From: Alphaproteobacteria bacterium
GTDB lineage: Bacteria; Pseudomonadota; Alphaproteobacteria; ATCC43930; CGMCC-115725
Direction: 5' to 3'
Length of the DNA: 42,257 nt
NCBI GenBank assembly: GCA_030042035.1
Contig: JASIAN010000136.1
Span: 1 to 42,257, forward strand
Part shown: positions 11,175 through 20,602 of the stretch, piece after piece
Layout: every line of letters starts with the position of its first letter
How positions within the stretch are numbered: position 1 is the first letter of the stretch
The notes under the pieces: model-generated
The model's database searches: none
What the model was told of the DNA's origin: nothing
The model's input: the letters and a program-made list of their open reading frames with translations, nothing else
Translations under genes and position numbers: made by a program

Positions 11175-11507
11175 TCAGCGGGCGCTGTGTCGCGCCCCGG
11201 CGGCGGGCCGGCATGCGAAGGTAGCGCGCGCCGGCAGCAGCACGGGGCAATAATCCAGCCGGTAATCGGTTGCAACCGGATCGGCCGTCGTTCCCTTCGG
11301 GCATTGCTGCTGCGCCTCCGCCTTCGCCTCGGCGCGGCTGGTGGCGAGCCCGTCGTAGCAGATCGCAACGCGCGCCGGCGCCGCCGGCTGGCCGGGCTTC
11401 GCTGGCTTGGCAGGCTGGGGCAGCGTCGGAAACGGATCGAGCGCCGAGCAGCCGGCGACACAAGCGAGCGTCGCGAGCGAGGCCAGCGCCGCGGCAAGAA
11501 GGCGCAT
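11175..11507 (-). CDS. Small predicted lipoprotein, function unknown
   Basis: The product has 110 residues with a clear lipoprotein signal: MRLL, a hydrophobic stretch, then the lipobox Val-Ala-Gly-Cys20. A Pro/Lys/Ala-rich linker (about 28-45) leads to a small domain with four Cys residues (about 50, 69, 87 and 99), so disulfides in the periplasm are possible. The start ATG shares one base with the amidase stop (TGATG), indicating translational coupling. I do not recognise a named family. Cys20 should be lipid-anchored. Confidence 0.75.
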   Translation of the reverse strand: MRLLAAALASLATLACVAGCSALDPFPTLPQPAKPAKPGQPAAPARVAICYDGLATSRAEAKAEAQQQCPKGTTADPVATDYRLDYCPVLLPARATFACRPAAGARHSAR

Positions 11508-12796
11508 CACGCCGCCGCGGCCAAGGCCTGCTCGGCAAACAGCGCCGCCGCCATCAGGCGTGCGTCGTCGCCGAGGCGGCCGACGAGCTGGATGCCGGTC
11601 GGCAATCCGCTGTCGCCCCATACCGCCGGCAGCGTCACGCACGGCACGCCGAGCAGGGTCCACATGCGGTTGAACACCGGGTCGCCGGTGTAGCCGAGGC
11701 CCCGCGGCGCTTCGCCCGGCGCCGCCGGCACGACGAGCGCCGCGCACGGGCCAAAAAACGCATCGAGCCGGGCGCGCGCCGCTTCCGTCTCGGCAACCGC
11801 CCTGTCGTACTCGTCGGCACCGACCGTCATGCCTGCATCCAGCATCTGCGCCAACCGCGGCGACAATTCGGCGCTCCGCTGCACCCGTTCGTGCGCCAGG
11901 CTGCGCACCAGTTCGTAGCCCATGATCCGATCGTGCGCCTGCGTCAGCCCCCGCTGCTCGGGCGGCACGGCGATCTCGGCAATCCACGCGCCGGCGTGCT
12001 CGAGCGCAGTGCGGGCATGATCGAGCGCGCGTTCGGTGCTGGGCTCTGCCGCTTCCCACATCGGCGTCTTGTAGAGGCCGAAACGCGGCGGCGTCGCCGG
12101 CACGGCGATCTCGCGCAGCGCCCGCCGGTCGCTCAGAACGCCGGCGAAAAATGCCGCATCGGCGACGTTGCGCGCCATTGTGCCGACGGTATCGAGGCGG
12201 TCGGCCAGCATCTTGACGCCGGCCCGCGGCAGCAGCCCAAAGCTCGGCTTGAAGGCGACAATGCCGCAATACGACGCCGGGCGAATCGTCGAGCCGGCGG
12301 TCTGCGTGCCGAAGGCGAGCGGCGCCATGCGGTCGGCAACCGCCGCGGCCGAGCCGCTCGACGAGCCGCCCGGCGTGTGCGCCGGGTTGTGCGGGTTGGC
12401 GGTCTTGCCGGGCGTGAAGCAGGCGAATTCAGTCGTCACGGTCTTGCCGAGCACGATCGCGCCGCCGGCGCGGGCGAGCGCAACACAGGCGGCATCGGCG
12501 GCCGGGCGGTGACGCTCGTAGATCGGCGAGCCGTAGCCGGTCGGCATGTCGGCGGTGTCGATCAGGTCCTTGACCGCGATCGGGATGCCGTGCAGCGGCC
12601 CTCGCGGCGGACCGGCATCGCAGGCGCGAGCCGCGGCGAGCGCGGCCTCGCGGTCGAGATAATGCCACGCGCCGATCGTCCCCTCACGCACCGCAATGCG
12701 GTCGAGGCAGGCCGCGACCAGTTCCTCGGCGGCGAGCCGGCCAGCGGCAATCGCGGCAGCAGCGTCGCGGGCAGACAAGGCGAGCAGATCGGCCAT
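11507..12796 (-). CDS. Amidase (amidase-signature family)
   Basis: The 429-residue protein shows the amidase signature: the catalytic Lys in GIPIAVKDLIDTADMPTGYGS, then the Gly/Ser-rich stretch PGGSSSGSAAAVAD with the cis-Ser. The nucleophile region is GTQTAGSTIRPASYCGIVAFKP, where Ser sits in GSTIRPA. It hydrolyses an amide of unknown identity. It is not GatA, because gatB/gatC are absent and the sequence is more like small-amide hydrolases. I chose the ATG at 12796 because GGAGAA lies about 6 bases upstream and the homologous region starts there; the longer frame to 13054 runs through a divergent gene. Confidence 0.87.
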   Translation of the reverse strand: MADLLALSARDAAAAIAAGRLAAEELVAACLDRIAVREGTIGAWHYLDREAALAAARACDAGPPRGPLHGIPIAVKDLIDTADMPTGYGSPIYERHRPAADAACVALARAGGAIVLGKTVTTEFACFTPGKTANPHNPAHTPGGSSSGSAAAVADRMAPLAFGTQTAGSTIRPASYCGIVAFKPSFGLLPRAGVKMLADRLDTVGTMARNVADAAFFAGVLSDRRALREIAVPATPPRFGLYKTPMWEAAEPSTERALDHARTALEHAGAWIAEIAVPPEQRGLTQAHDRIMGYELVRSLAHERVQRSAELSPRLAQMLDAGMTVGADEYDRAVAETEAARARLDAFFGPCAALVVPAAPGEAPRGLGYTGDPVFNRMWTLLGVPCVTLPAVWGDSGLPTGIQLVGRLGDDARLMAAALFAEQALAAAA

Positions 12797-12863
12797 CGCG
12801 TTCTCCGTCGGGCAAGCCAAGAATCCTAGCGCCAAACCGAGTGAGAGGCTATCCAGGCCGGCG

Positions 12864-13061
12864 ATGGACCGGCGCAACGCAGGCGACGACGGCGAGGCGC
12901 GCCGCACCGCGGCGCTGATGGGGTTGGTCGTGATCCTCGTACTGGCGATTGCCGGCGTCATTCTCGTGCGCGCGCTGCGCCGGGAGGCGGCGCTCGAAGA
13001 CTGCCTGATGGCCGGCCGGCGCAATTGCGCCCCGATCGAGGTGCCGCTGCGCAATCCGTGA
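12864..13061 (+). CDS. Small single-pass membrane protein, unknown function
   Basis: The product has 65 residues: a charged N-terminus (about 1-16), one transmembrane helix (about 17-36, Leu/Val/Ile-rich), then a basic turn and a short tail with two Cys in the pattern DCLMxGRRNC. The helix-plus-DCxxxGRxNC tail looks like a conserved small alphaproteobacterial membrane protein, but I cannot name the family. It is divergent from the amidase with a 67-base gap. The orientation predicts the Cys-containing tail outside the cytoplasm only if the N-terminus is inside, which is ambiguous given flanking Arg on both sides. Confidence 0.55.
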   Translation: MDRRNAGDDGEARRTAALMGLVVILVLAIAGVILVRALRREAALEDCLMAGRRNCAPIEVPLRNP

Positions 13062-13222
13062 TTGCATGTCGCGCCACCGGAATAGACGTGCCCTGGCGGC
13101 GCTGGGGATTGGTGGCGAGCGCCGGCGTATGGCGCGCGGCGCCAGTGGCTTTAGCAACGAATTCGGTGCACCAGCGCGGGCGCTGCGCCGGTCTTGAGCC
13201 CTCCGCCCGCTAATCCACCCGC

Positions 13223-14365
13223 TCAGCGTCGCCACGTATAGACGGAAGAAATCGCATAGTTCCACACCGAACCGACGATCACGCCGGCAATGCCAGCCAG
13301 CCACCAAATCTGATCGATCCGGAAGACGTACGAAGCCAGGCCAACATTGGCGACCGCACCAAGGCTGCAAATTGCGTAGAACGAAACAAGACCGCGAACC
13401 AGCTGCCAGCGATGCAATCTTTTATCGCGGTAGGTGAAAAAGTTGTTGAGGAAAAAATTCGATGTCATCGCGGTCACTACCGCGCCGGCTTGGGCTTCGA
13501 GAAAACTTAACGAAAACAGCTTGAGACCGGTCCAGAGAACTGCCAGGTGCACAAATAGCCCGAGACCGCCGATCAACGCGAATAACGCAAATCGCACCGG
13601 CACGAGATGACCGATCATCTTGTCGGCAAGCAACATTCCGTATTCCCAAACGACCATTACGTCGAGCTTGCTCTCGCCGTAGCGCCGTTTGCGGAACTCG
13701 AAGGGGATTTCGCAGACCCGCAGGTGCTGCGGTGACGAGGCCAGCAGATCCAGCAGTATCTTGAAGCCCTCGCCGGAGAGGCGGCGGACCGCAGCGTGAA
13801 ACACGTCGCGGCGAAACATGAAAAACCCGCTCATCGGGTCGGCAATTTGTGCTTTGCAGACCAGGCGCGCCAAGCGGGTGGCGAGATGGCTGGCGCGCGC
13901 CCGCCGATCGCTCAGCCCGTCGCCGACGGCACCGTCGGCGACATATCGGCTGCCGACGACGAGGTCAAAATCGCCCCGCCGCAGCCGTTCAAGCATCCGG
14001 CCGAGCAGGCGCTCATCATGTTGCAGGTCGCCGTCCATCACCGCGACATAAGGCGAGGCGGAGGCAAGAATACCCTCGATGCAGGCGGAGGCGAGGCCGC
14101 GGCGTCCGATCCGCTGCAGGCAGCGAACCCGGAGGTCGCGTTGCGCCAGGGCGCGGGCGAGGTCGGCGGTGCCGTCGGTGGAATCATCATCGACAAAGAT
14201 GACTTCCCACGCCACGTCCGGTAACGCCTCGGCGAGCAGAGCGACCAGAGGCTCAAGGTTGTCGCGCTCGTTCAGCGTCGGGATGACGATCGCCAATTCG
14301 GGGGCTGCCGCGATGCGGCGGGCATCAATGGCCGTTACGGCGGATTGCAGAGCGATATCTTGCAT
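13223..14365 (-). CDS. Family 2 glycosyltransferase with C-terminal GtrA domain
   Basis: The product has 380 residues. The N-terminal 240 form a dolichol-phosphate-mannose-synthase-like GT2 domain: VIPTLNERDNL, VDDDSTDGT, the DxD-type MDGDLQH, DPMSGFFMFRR and the FRKRRYGESKL loop. The C-terminal 130 residues carry four hydrophobic helices typical of GtrA (PF04138), including NFFLNNFFTYRDK. Such enzymes make polyprenyl-phosphate sugars on the inner membrane, and the GtrA part may flip or anchor them. ATG 14365 was chosen; an upstream in-frame start adds 23 unlikely residues. The neighbouring GT-C-like protein could use the lipid-linked sugar. Confidence 0.87.
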   Translation of the reverse strand: MQDIALQSAVTAIDARRIAAAPELAIVIPTLNERDNLEPLVALLAEALPDVAWEVIFVDDDSTDGTADLARALAQRDLRVRCLQRIGRRGLASACIEGILASASPYVAVMDGDLQHDERLLGRMLERLRRGDFDLVVGSRYVADGAVGDGLSDRRARASHLATRLARLVCKAQIADPMSGFFMFRRDVFHAAVRRLSGEGFKILLDLLASSPQHLRVCEIPFEFRKRRYGESKLDVMVVWEYGMLLADKMIGHLVPVRFALFALIGGLGLFVHLAVLWTGLKLFSLSFLEAQAGAVVTAMTSNFFLNNFFTYRDKRLHRWQLVRGLVSFYAICSLGAVANVGLASYVFRIDQIWWLAGIAGVIVGSVWNYAISSVYTWRR

Positions 14366-14496
14366 GATCCGTGGTGGTCCCTGTGCTGACCAATTACCTG
14401 GGCACTCGTGGCGTGCAAACGCACCGCTGCGCACCGCAACAAAACGGCGCAGAACCTTGCCGCCTCGTCGCGTTCGCGGCGAACTTCATACGGCTG

Positions 14497-16053
14497 CTAC
14501 GGAACCCGATAGATGACGACCCCGGAGTTCGGCTGCACTATCTTCTTGCGGAATTCCGGCGGGATCAGGTGCGTCACCCCTATCGTGTCGAGCAGGCTGC
14601 CGATCGCCCGCGGTCGCGGCACGATACGCTCGATTTCTTTCCAATGATTGAGACCGCTCAGGACGGCCCGGTCTGCTTCGCAGCCACCATAGTCGCATCG
14701 CTTCAGGTCATCGGGAGCCAGCACGTATAGCGAGCCGGGCGTCGGCTTGCCGATGCGGATCTTATCGGCAACCCCGTCGATTTGCGCAACAAAGCGGCCG
14801 CGCAGTTTGGTCGCGGTATTGGTGTAGACGGGATCATGAGTTTGCAGTGCGAGGTCAATTGCGGCGAAGGAGGCTTGGCTGGGATCGGTATTTTCAAGAT
14901 ACAGGCAAACGGCCTCCGACATGATCAGTGCCAGAAGCGACAAAACAACAAGGCCCAAATGATTGCGTCGCAATCGGGCGAGGCCGATCGCCGCGAGCAT
15001 CGCCGCGACCCAAGCCGTCACCACAATAAACCGAGGCACCAGATCGAGGAGCTTGACATTGCCAATAACGAAGCCCGCCCACGCGACGAACAGCGTTCCG
15101 AGCACAATCAGAACCGTCTTTTGGCTGCTCGTCCAGGCACTCCGCGCCAAACCAGGCACAACGCCCAGCATCGCATAAAAAATCAGGGCGTATTTCTGGC
15201 TAAAGAAGAACATAAAGAACCCGGTCCCGGCGGGTCCACCGATGCCGAGGTTACCCTCACGATCAATGAAATGCTTGGGCGCCAAGGCAACGGCGCGATT
15301 GAGGTTGGGTTCACGAGAGAAATCGAGCATAAATCGCCAAAGCGGATTGCCGGTTTCAATTGTGAAATATGCCATCTCCGCCAGAATGACGATGACGAAG
15401 CCGGCGCCGATCAGGAAATAATCCGACCGTCTTATCCCTGGGCGGAACAGAAACAGCAGGCCATACGCGATGATCAAACCGGCTGTCGTCTCGCGTACCG
15501 CAAAGGCAAGACCGGCAGCGATGCCGGCCGCGACGAGCAGATAGCGGCGATAGGTGCTGTCAAATGCGGCGCAGAAGCAAGCAACCGAAGCCGCCACATA
15601 AAACAGTTCGGTAATATCGTCATTGGCTATCGTCGCAAGGACGATGACGCCGGGCATCCCGCAAAATATAACAGCGAATATAACGCTTTCAACAAATCCG
15701 AACCAGCGCTGCAGCATCCAGATCGACACGACAACCAGGGCGAACAGATAGGCCAGCATCGCCGCGCCCACGGCAAAGACATTGACGCCGAACAGCCAGA
15801 ATGCCGTATCGATCGCAAATATGACTGGATAGCGAAGACCCCAAGTCCAAGTTGAACGGTCGATCTGCGGTACACGGTGATACCAAGCAAGCGCCGCGTC
15901 AACGTACTGGCCATCATCAGTGCCTTGATAGCCGACCCAGCGCAGGCTTCCGAGAATCGCGACTATTGCGGCGGCGATGAGGAGAGCGATGGCAAACGCG
16001 CTGCGCCTCGACAACCGCGAAATTTCCCGAAGCTGAGCAGCTTCTGTCGACAT
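14497..16053 (-). CDS. Polytopic GT-C-like glycosyltransferase (ArnT/PMT-related)
   Basis: The product has 518 residues with roughly ten or more hydrophobic segments between about 20 and 400, then a soluble C-terminal domain of about 120 residues. The first loop after helix 1 holds an Asp-Asp pair (GTDDGQYVDAALAW), in the position of the catalytic acid in GT-C glycosyltransferases that use polyprenyl-phosphate sugars. A role downstream of the adjacent GT2/GtrA gene, moving a sugar onto lipid or polysaccharide in the periplasm, fits. The gene is visibly less GC-rich than its surroundings (32 G+C of 60 in 15601-15660), suggesting acquisition. ATG 16053 is preferred over GTG 16059. Confidence 0.68.
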   Translation of the reverse strand: MSTEAAQLREISRLSRRSAFAIALLIAAAIVAILGSLRWVGYQGTDDGQYVDAALAWYHRVPQIDRSTWTWGLRYPVIFAIDTAFWLFGVNVFAVGAAMLAYLFALVVVSIWMLQRWFGFVESVIFAVIFCGMPGVIVLATIANDDITELFYVAASVACFCAAFDSTYRRYLLVAAGIAAGLAFAVRETTAGLIIAYGLLFLFRPGIRRSDYFLIGAGFVIVILAEMAYFTIETGNPLWRFMLDFSREPNLNRAVALAPKHFIDREGNLGIGGPAGTGFFMFFFSQKYALIFYAMLGVVPGLARSAWTSSQKTVLIVLGTLFVAWAGFVIGNVKLLDLVPRFIVVTAWVAAMLAAIGLARLRRNHLGLVVLSLLALIMSEAVCLYLENTDPSQASFAAIDLALQTHDPVYTNTATKLRGRFVAQIDGVADKIRIGKPTPGSLYVLAPDDLKRCDYGGCEADRAVLSGLNHWKEIERIVPRPRAIGSLLDTIGVTHLIPPEFRKKIVQPNSGVVIYRVP

Positions 16054-16181
16054 CCGCACCCGTCCCTGTCCAGAACTAGAACTAACAATAAAGGCCTAGA
16101 ACCGATCCGGGAAGTTGGAATCTAAACTGTATTACATAGTGCCGGCGGCGTCACGCGAACCGCAAGTGGTCGTCAGCGCGT

Positions 16182-17036
16182 TCAGCCCCACCATGAGGCG
16201 AGCGCCGCGACACATCCGAACAACCAACAGTAGATCGCGAACGGCATCAGCGCATTGTCGAAATTGTGCCGGCGGAAATAGCGCATCAAAAACGCGACGC
16301 TCAGATAGGCGGTAACGCCGGCGACGAGGCCGGCGCCGATCGCCAGGGCGCTGATGCCGTGGCCCGGCAGGCGCAGCAGCTTCGGCACCTCCAGCACGGC
16401 GGCTCCGGCGATGATCGGAGTCGCGATCAGGAACGAAAAATGCGCCGCGTCCTCGTGGTGCAGGCCGGCAAACAAGCCGCCCACCATCGCCGCGCCGGAG
16501 CGCGAGATGCCGGGAATAAACGCGGTGCACTGCCAGAACCCGACCGCCAGCGCGCCGCGCCAGCCGAGCGAACCGAGCGAGCCGAGCCGATTGCCGCGCT
16601 CGCGTGTTCCGCGCCGGCGCAGCCGGTCGCCAAGAAGCAAGAGGACGCCGTTGATAATCAGAAACAGCGCCGCGACGAGCGGCGAGGCGAACAGGCTGCG
16701 CACCGTCTTTTCCGCAACAAATCCGATTGCAACGGCGGGCAGCGTCGCGACGACGATGAGCCCCAACAGTCGCCGCGCCTCCCCTACCTCGTCCCGGCCG
16801 CCGCTGCCGGCCAGCCCCTGCACGACAAACACCCAGTCGCGCCAGAAATAGATGAGCAGCGCCGCCGCCGTGCCGACATGCAGCACGACGACAAATGGCA
16901 GAAACGACGGCGCGTGCTGGTCGAGCGTCCAATGCAACAGCGACGGCACGATGACCACATGGCCGAGGCTGCTGATCGGGAACAACTCGGTGATGCCTTG
17001 CAGCACCGCGAGGGCATAGGCATAAAACGCGAGCAT
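16182..17036 (-). CDS. uppP: Undecaprenyl-diphosphatase
   Basis: This 284-residue membrane protein of the UppP/BacA family has the first active-site motif GITELFPISSLGH with Glu17 and His26. The second is PGISRSGAAMVGG with its Arg. Multiple transmembrane helices fill the rest. It dephosphorylates undecaprenyl diphosphate, recycling the lipid carrier for peptidoglycan and surface polysaccharides. The motif has Leu where the more common version reads SSSGH. I took ATG 17036, where similarity begins; the longer frame reaches into the dapD promoter region. Location next to two lipid-carrier glycosyltransferases fits a supply role. Confidence 0.9.
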   Translation of the reverse strand: MLAFYAYALAVLQGITELFPISSLGHVVIVPSLLHWTLDQHAPSFLPFVVVLHVGTAAALLIYFWRDWVFVVQGLAGSGGRDEVGEARRLLGLIVVATLPAVAIGFVAEKTVRSLFASPLVAALFLIINGVLLLLGDRLRRRGTRERGNRLGSLGSLGWRGALAVGFWQCTAFIPGISRSGAAMVGGLFAGLHHEDAAHFSFLIATPIIAGAAVLEVPKLLRLPGHGISALAIGAGLVAGVTAYLSVAFLMRYFRRHNFDNALMPFAIYCWLFGCVAALASWWG

Positions 17037-17218
17037 GGGTCCGCCGGGTTGGTTGCGGAGGCGCGGGGCTGCCGCCCGCTCGGCGGCCACGCATAAATAA
17101 AGCAAGCCCTCGCCGGCGGCCAGCGGGCACAGCGCGCCGGCGGGGCGGCCTCGGTTGACATCGCGCGGACGTTTCGCGAATCGTGCTGTCACACCTCCGC
17201 GACGATGGGAGCGAGCCA

Positions 17219-18082
17219 ATGCCGATGAGCGACAGCGATCTGGCGCGGACGATCGACGCGGCCTGGGAGGGCCGCGACCAGGTCTCGCCGGCAACGAGCG
17301 GTGCCTGGCGCGAAGCGGTCGAGGAAGCGCTCGACGGCCTCGATGCCGGGCAGTTGCGCGTCGCCGAAAAGGAAGGGCGCAGCTGGCGCGTCCACCAATG
17401 GCTGAAAAAGGCGGTGCTCTTGTCGTTCCGCCTCAACGACATGGTGGAAATCCCGGGCGGTCCCGTCGATCCCGCGCGCGGCGCCGCGAAATGGTGGGAC
17501 AAGGTCCCCTCGAAATTCGCCGGCTGGTCGCAGAACCGCTTTCGCGACGCCGGGTTTCGCGCGGTGCCGGGCGCGATCGTGCGGCATTCCGCCTATATCG
17601 CGCCCAACGTCGTGCTGATGCCGAGTTTCGTCAATGTCGGCGCCTATGTCGGCAGCGGCACGATGGTCGACACCTGGGCGACAGTCGGCTCGTGCGCGCA
17701 GATCGGGCGGAACTGCCACCTGTCGGGCGGGGTCGGCATCGGCGGCGTGTTAGAGCCGCTGCAGGCCGAACCCGTCATCATCGAGGACGACTGCTTTATC
17801 GGCGCGCGCAGCGAAGTCGTCGAGGGGGTCCTCGTCGAGCAGGGCGCGGTCTTGGCGATGGGCACCTTCATCAGCGCGACGACAAAGATCGTCAACCGCG
17901 ACACCGGCGAGATCATCATCGGGCGCGTGCCGGCCTACTCGGTCGTCGTGCCGGGATCGCTGCCCGGCCGCAACCTGCCGGACGGCAGCCCCGGCCCGAG
18001 CCTCTATTGTGCCGTCATCGTCAAGCAGGTCGATGCGCAGACCCGCGCCAAGACTTCGATCAACGAGTTGCTGCGCGAATGA
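17219..18082 (+). CDS. dapD: Tetrahydrodipicolinate N-succinyltransferase
   Basis: The 287-residue left-handed beta-helix acyltransferase makes N-succinyl-2-amino-6-ketopimelate in the succinylase branch of lysine and diaminopimelate synthesis. After an alpha-helical N-terminal domain come the hexapeptide-repeat coils, including [23 protein letters not shown], then [17 protein letters not shown] and the C-terminal [13 protein letters not shown] segment. GGGAG at 17207-17211 sits 7 bases before ATG 17219, which decides the start. The stop overlaps the dapE start by four bases (ATGA). It is divergent from uppP. Confidence 0.95.
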   Translation: MPMSDSDLARTIDAAWEGRDQVSPATSGAWREAVEEALDGLDAGQLRVAEKEGRSWRVHQWLKKAVLLSFRLNDMVEIPGGPVDPARGAAKWWDKVPSKFAGWSQNRFRDAGFRAVPGAIVRHSAYIAPNVVLMPSFVNVGAYVGSGTMVDTWATVGSCAQIGRNCHLSGGVGIGGVLEPLQAEPVIIEDDCFIGARSEVVEGVLVEQGAVLAMGTFISATTKIVNRDTGEIIIGRVPAYSVVVPGSLPGRNLPDGSPGPSLYCAVIVKQVDAQTRAKTSINELLRE

Positions 18083-19269
18083 ATGCAGCAGCGCCGAACG
18101 CAGCAGCAATCGACCCGGTCGAACTGACCGCCGAGTTGATCCGGCGGCCGAGCGTGACGCCACGGGATGAGGGTGCGCTCGATATCGTCGCGGCGCAGCT
18201 CGAACGGCTCGGTTTCACCTGTCATCGCCTCGTGTTCGACGATCCCGGCCCCAATGGCGAAGCAATAGCGGCGATCGCCAATCTTTATGCGCGCTGCGGC
18301 AGCGGCCGGCCGAACCTGTGTTTTGCCGGCCATACCGACGTTGTGCCGCCCGGCCCGCCGGAAGGCTGGTCGTTCGCGCCGTTCGCTGCCGAACGCCGCG
18401 ACGGCGCGCTGTGCGGCCGCGGCGCCGTCGACATGAAGGGCGCGATCGCCGCCTTCATCGCCGCCGCCGAGCGCTTCCTCGCGGCGCGCGGCGACGGCTT
18501 TGCCGGGTCGATCAGCCTCCTCATCACCGGCGACGAGGAAGGGGTCGCGGTCAACGGCACCAAAAAGGTGCTCGAGTGGCTAGAGGCGCGCGGCGAGACG
18601 CTCGACGCTTCGATTGTCGGCGAGCCGACCTCGGCCGCGGTGCTCGGCGACATGATCAAGATCGGCCGCCGCGGCAGCATGACCGGCCGGCTCACCGTCG
18701 AGGGCGTCCAGGGCCACGTCGCCTACCCGCATCTCGCTGACAATGCGGCGCACCGGCTCATTGCGTTGCTCGCTGCGCTGACGACCGGCCCGCTCGACGC
18801 CGGCACCGAGCATTTCCAGCCATCCAGTCTGCAGGTGACGACGATCGATATCGGCAATCCCGCGACGAATGTCATTCCGGGCCAGGCACGCGCAACATTC
18901 AACATCCGTTTCAACGACCGCTGGTCGAGCGACAAACTGCAGGCATGGGTTGCGGAGCGGCTAGCGGCATTCGGCGGCGGCTGGCGGCTCCAGTGGGAGG
19001 TCAGCGGCGAGTCGTTTCTGGTGCCGCCGGGGCCGGTCAGCGACTGCCTCACGGCCGCAATCGCTGCGGTGACCGGCCGCACGCCCGAACTCAGCACAAC
19101 CGGTGGCACCTCCGATGCGCGTTTCATCCAGGCCCATTGCCCGGTCGCCGAATTCGGCCTTGTCGGCCAGACAATGCACAAGGCCGACGAACGCGTCGCA
19201 CTCGCCGACCTGGCGCAGCTGAGCGCGATCTATGAGGCCTTTCTCGACCGGTTCTTCGGACGCGCATGA
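18079..19269 (+). CDS. dapE: Succinyl-diaminopimelate desuccinylase
   Basis: The 396-residue M20 metallopeptidase-family protein contains [11 protein letters not shown] (metal His and Asp), GRGAVDMKG (bridging Asp), ITGDEEG (general-base Glu pair), VGEPTS and the C-terminal [11 protein letters not shown] with metal His. A dimerisation domain lies in the middle (about 185-295). It cleaves N-succinyl-LL-diaminopimelate to LL-diaminopimelate and succinate. The ATG overlaps the dapD stop and its stop overlaps the next start, each by four bases, so three genes are coupled. Confidence 0.95.
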   Translation: MNAAAPNAAAIDPVELTAELIRRPSVTPRDEGALDIVAAQLERLGFTCHRLVFDDPGPNGEAIAAIANLYARCGSGRPNLCFAGHTDVVPPGPPEGWSFAPFAAERRDGALCGRGAVDMKGAIAAFIAAAERFLAARGDGFAGSISLLITGDEEGVAVNGTKKVLEWLEARGETLDASIVGEPTSAAVLGDMIKIGRRGSMTGRLTVEGVQGHVAYPHLADNAAHRLIALLAALTTGPLDAGTEHFQPSSLQVTTIDIGNPATNVIPGQARATFNIRFNDRWSSDKLQAWVAERLAAFGGGWRLQWEVSGESFLVPPGPVSDCLTAAIAAVTGRTPELSTTGGTSDARFIQAHCPVAEFGLVGQTMHKADERVALADLAQLSAIYEAFLDRFFGRA

Positions 19270-19841
19270 CGGCATCGGCGTGGAGCGAGGTGCGGCTGGC
19301 GCTCGGCGGCGCGCTGCGGCTCGCAGTCGGCGATCGCCGCGGGCTGCGCTGTTTTGACGCCTCGATCGACGGGTTCTGGCGGTCGTTCCGCGCCGCTGCG
19401 ATCTGCTACCCGCTCTACTTGTTCCTGCTGGCGCTGCGGATCAGCCATGCGCAATGGCAGCAATCGGGAGTCGTGACGATCCTCATCGTCGAGACGATCG
19501 ACTACGTCATTTCCTGGGTCACCTTCCCGCTGTTGATCCCGCCGCTGTGCGGCTGGCTGCGGCGCGACGATCGCTTCTTCGCGTTCATGGTCGCCTATAA
19601 TTGGTCGCAGGTGCCGCAGACGGCGCTGTTCGCGGTCATCGGCATCGACGGGCTGACCGGCCTGTTGGCGCCGAGTTCGCTGCCCGGCGCCGAGTTTGTC
19701 GCCGCGCTCGCGACAATGGTTTACGAGTGGTACATTGCGCGGGTCGCGCTCGCGATCGGCGGCGCGGCGGCGCTGCTGATCGTGCTGATCGACCTCCTGC
19801 TCGGCACCGCACTCTCGAGCATCGCCGAGGCGCTTTATTAA
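19266..19841 (+). CDS. Conserved-type integral membrane protein coupled to dapE
   Basis: This is a 191-residue protein with about four or five hydrophobic segments (about 42-60, 68-92, 103-125, 133-150 and 156-180) and an N-terminal amphipathic stretch. I see no catalytic motif and do not recognise a named family. The four-base ATGA overlap with dapE strongly implies co-translation with the lysine/diaminopimelate genes, so a role at the inner membrane linked to cell-wall precursor metabolism is possible but not shown. Its stop overlaps the truA stop by four bases in the convergent direction. Confidence 0.8.
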   Translation: MTASAWSEVRLALGGALRLAVGDRRGLRCFDASIDGFWRSFRAAAICYPLYLFLLALRISHAQWQQSGVVTILIVETIDYVISWVTFPLLIPPLCGWLRRDDRFFAFMVAYNWSQVPQTALFAVIGIDGLTGLLAPSSLPGAEFVAALATMVYEWYIARVALAIGGAAALLIVLIDLLLGTALSSIAEALY

Positions 19842-20602
19842 GGGGTGCCGTCGGTCGCGATCAGCTCGTAGGTGACGGCGACGAGCACGAGGCCTTCGGC
19901 CGGCGCGGTCGGACCGCCGGCGCGGCGGTCGCGGGCGGCGAGCGCGCCCGCGACATCGTCGGGCCGCCAGCGCCCGCTGCCGACGAGCTTCAGCGTGCCG
20001 ACCATGTTGCGCACCTGATGGTGCAAGAACGAGCGCGCCCGCGCGGCGATGTGGATTTCCTCGCCGGCGCCGGTCACGTCGAGCGCGTCGAGCGTCTTGA
20101 GCGGCGACTTCGCCTGGCACTGCGCGTCGCGGAATGTCGAAAAATCGTGGTGCCCGACGAGATGCCGCGCGCCTGCCTGCATCGCGGCCAAATCGAGCGG
20201 CGGTGCGACGTGCCAGACGCGGCCGCGCTCCAAGGCCGGCGGCGCCCGGCGGTTGAGCATGCGGTAGAGATAATGGCGGCCGGTCGCCGACAGCCGCGCA
20301 TCAAACTCCCGCCCGACCCGCTCGATGTTGAGCACGCTGATCGGGTGCGGGCGCAGATGGTAATTGACGGCGTTGCGCATTTCGTCGGGATCGGCGGTGC
20401 GCGCCAGATCGACATGCGCGACCTGCGCCAGCGCATGCACGCCGGCATCGGTGCGGCCGGCGGCGAACACGGTTGCGGCCTCGCCGCAATAGCGGCTGAT
20501 CGCGGTCTCCAGCGCCTCCTGGATCGACAGGCCGTTCGCCTGGCGCTGCCAGCCAACAAAGCCGGCGCCGCAATATTCGATCGTCAGCCGGTAGCGGGGC
20601 AT
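19838..20602 (-). CDS. truA: tRNA pseudouridine(38-40) synthase
   Basis: The 254-residue TruA isomerises uridines 38-40 in the tRNA anticodon stem. The catalytic Asp is Asp52 in [18 protein letters not shown]-terminal [18 protein letters not shown] and C-terminal [15 protein letters not shown] are also characteristic. The start lies inside the end of fmt (19-base overlap), so the two are coupled. The stop overlaps the convergent membrane-protein gene by four bases. Confidence 0.94.
   Translation of the reverse strand: MPRYRLTIEYCGAGFVGWQRQANGLSIQEALETAISRYCGEAATVFAAGRTDAGVHALAQVAHVDLARTADPDEMRNAVNYHLRPHPISVLNIERVGREFDARLSATGRHYLYRMLNRRAPPALERGRVWHVAPPLDLAAMQAGARHLVGHHDFSTFRDAQCQAKSPLKTLDALDVTGAGEEIHIAARARSFLHHQVRNMVGTLKLVGSGRWRPDDVAGALAARDRRAGGPTAPAEGLVLVAVTYELIATDGTP

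Noticed and set aside
13062-13222. Possible gene remnant between the small membrane protein and the GT2 gene
   Set aside because: Short frames here have no start signal or recognisable motif; nothing supports a gene.
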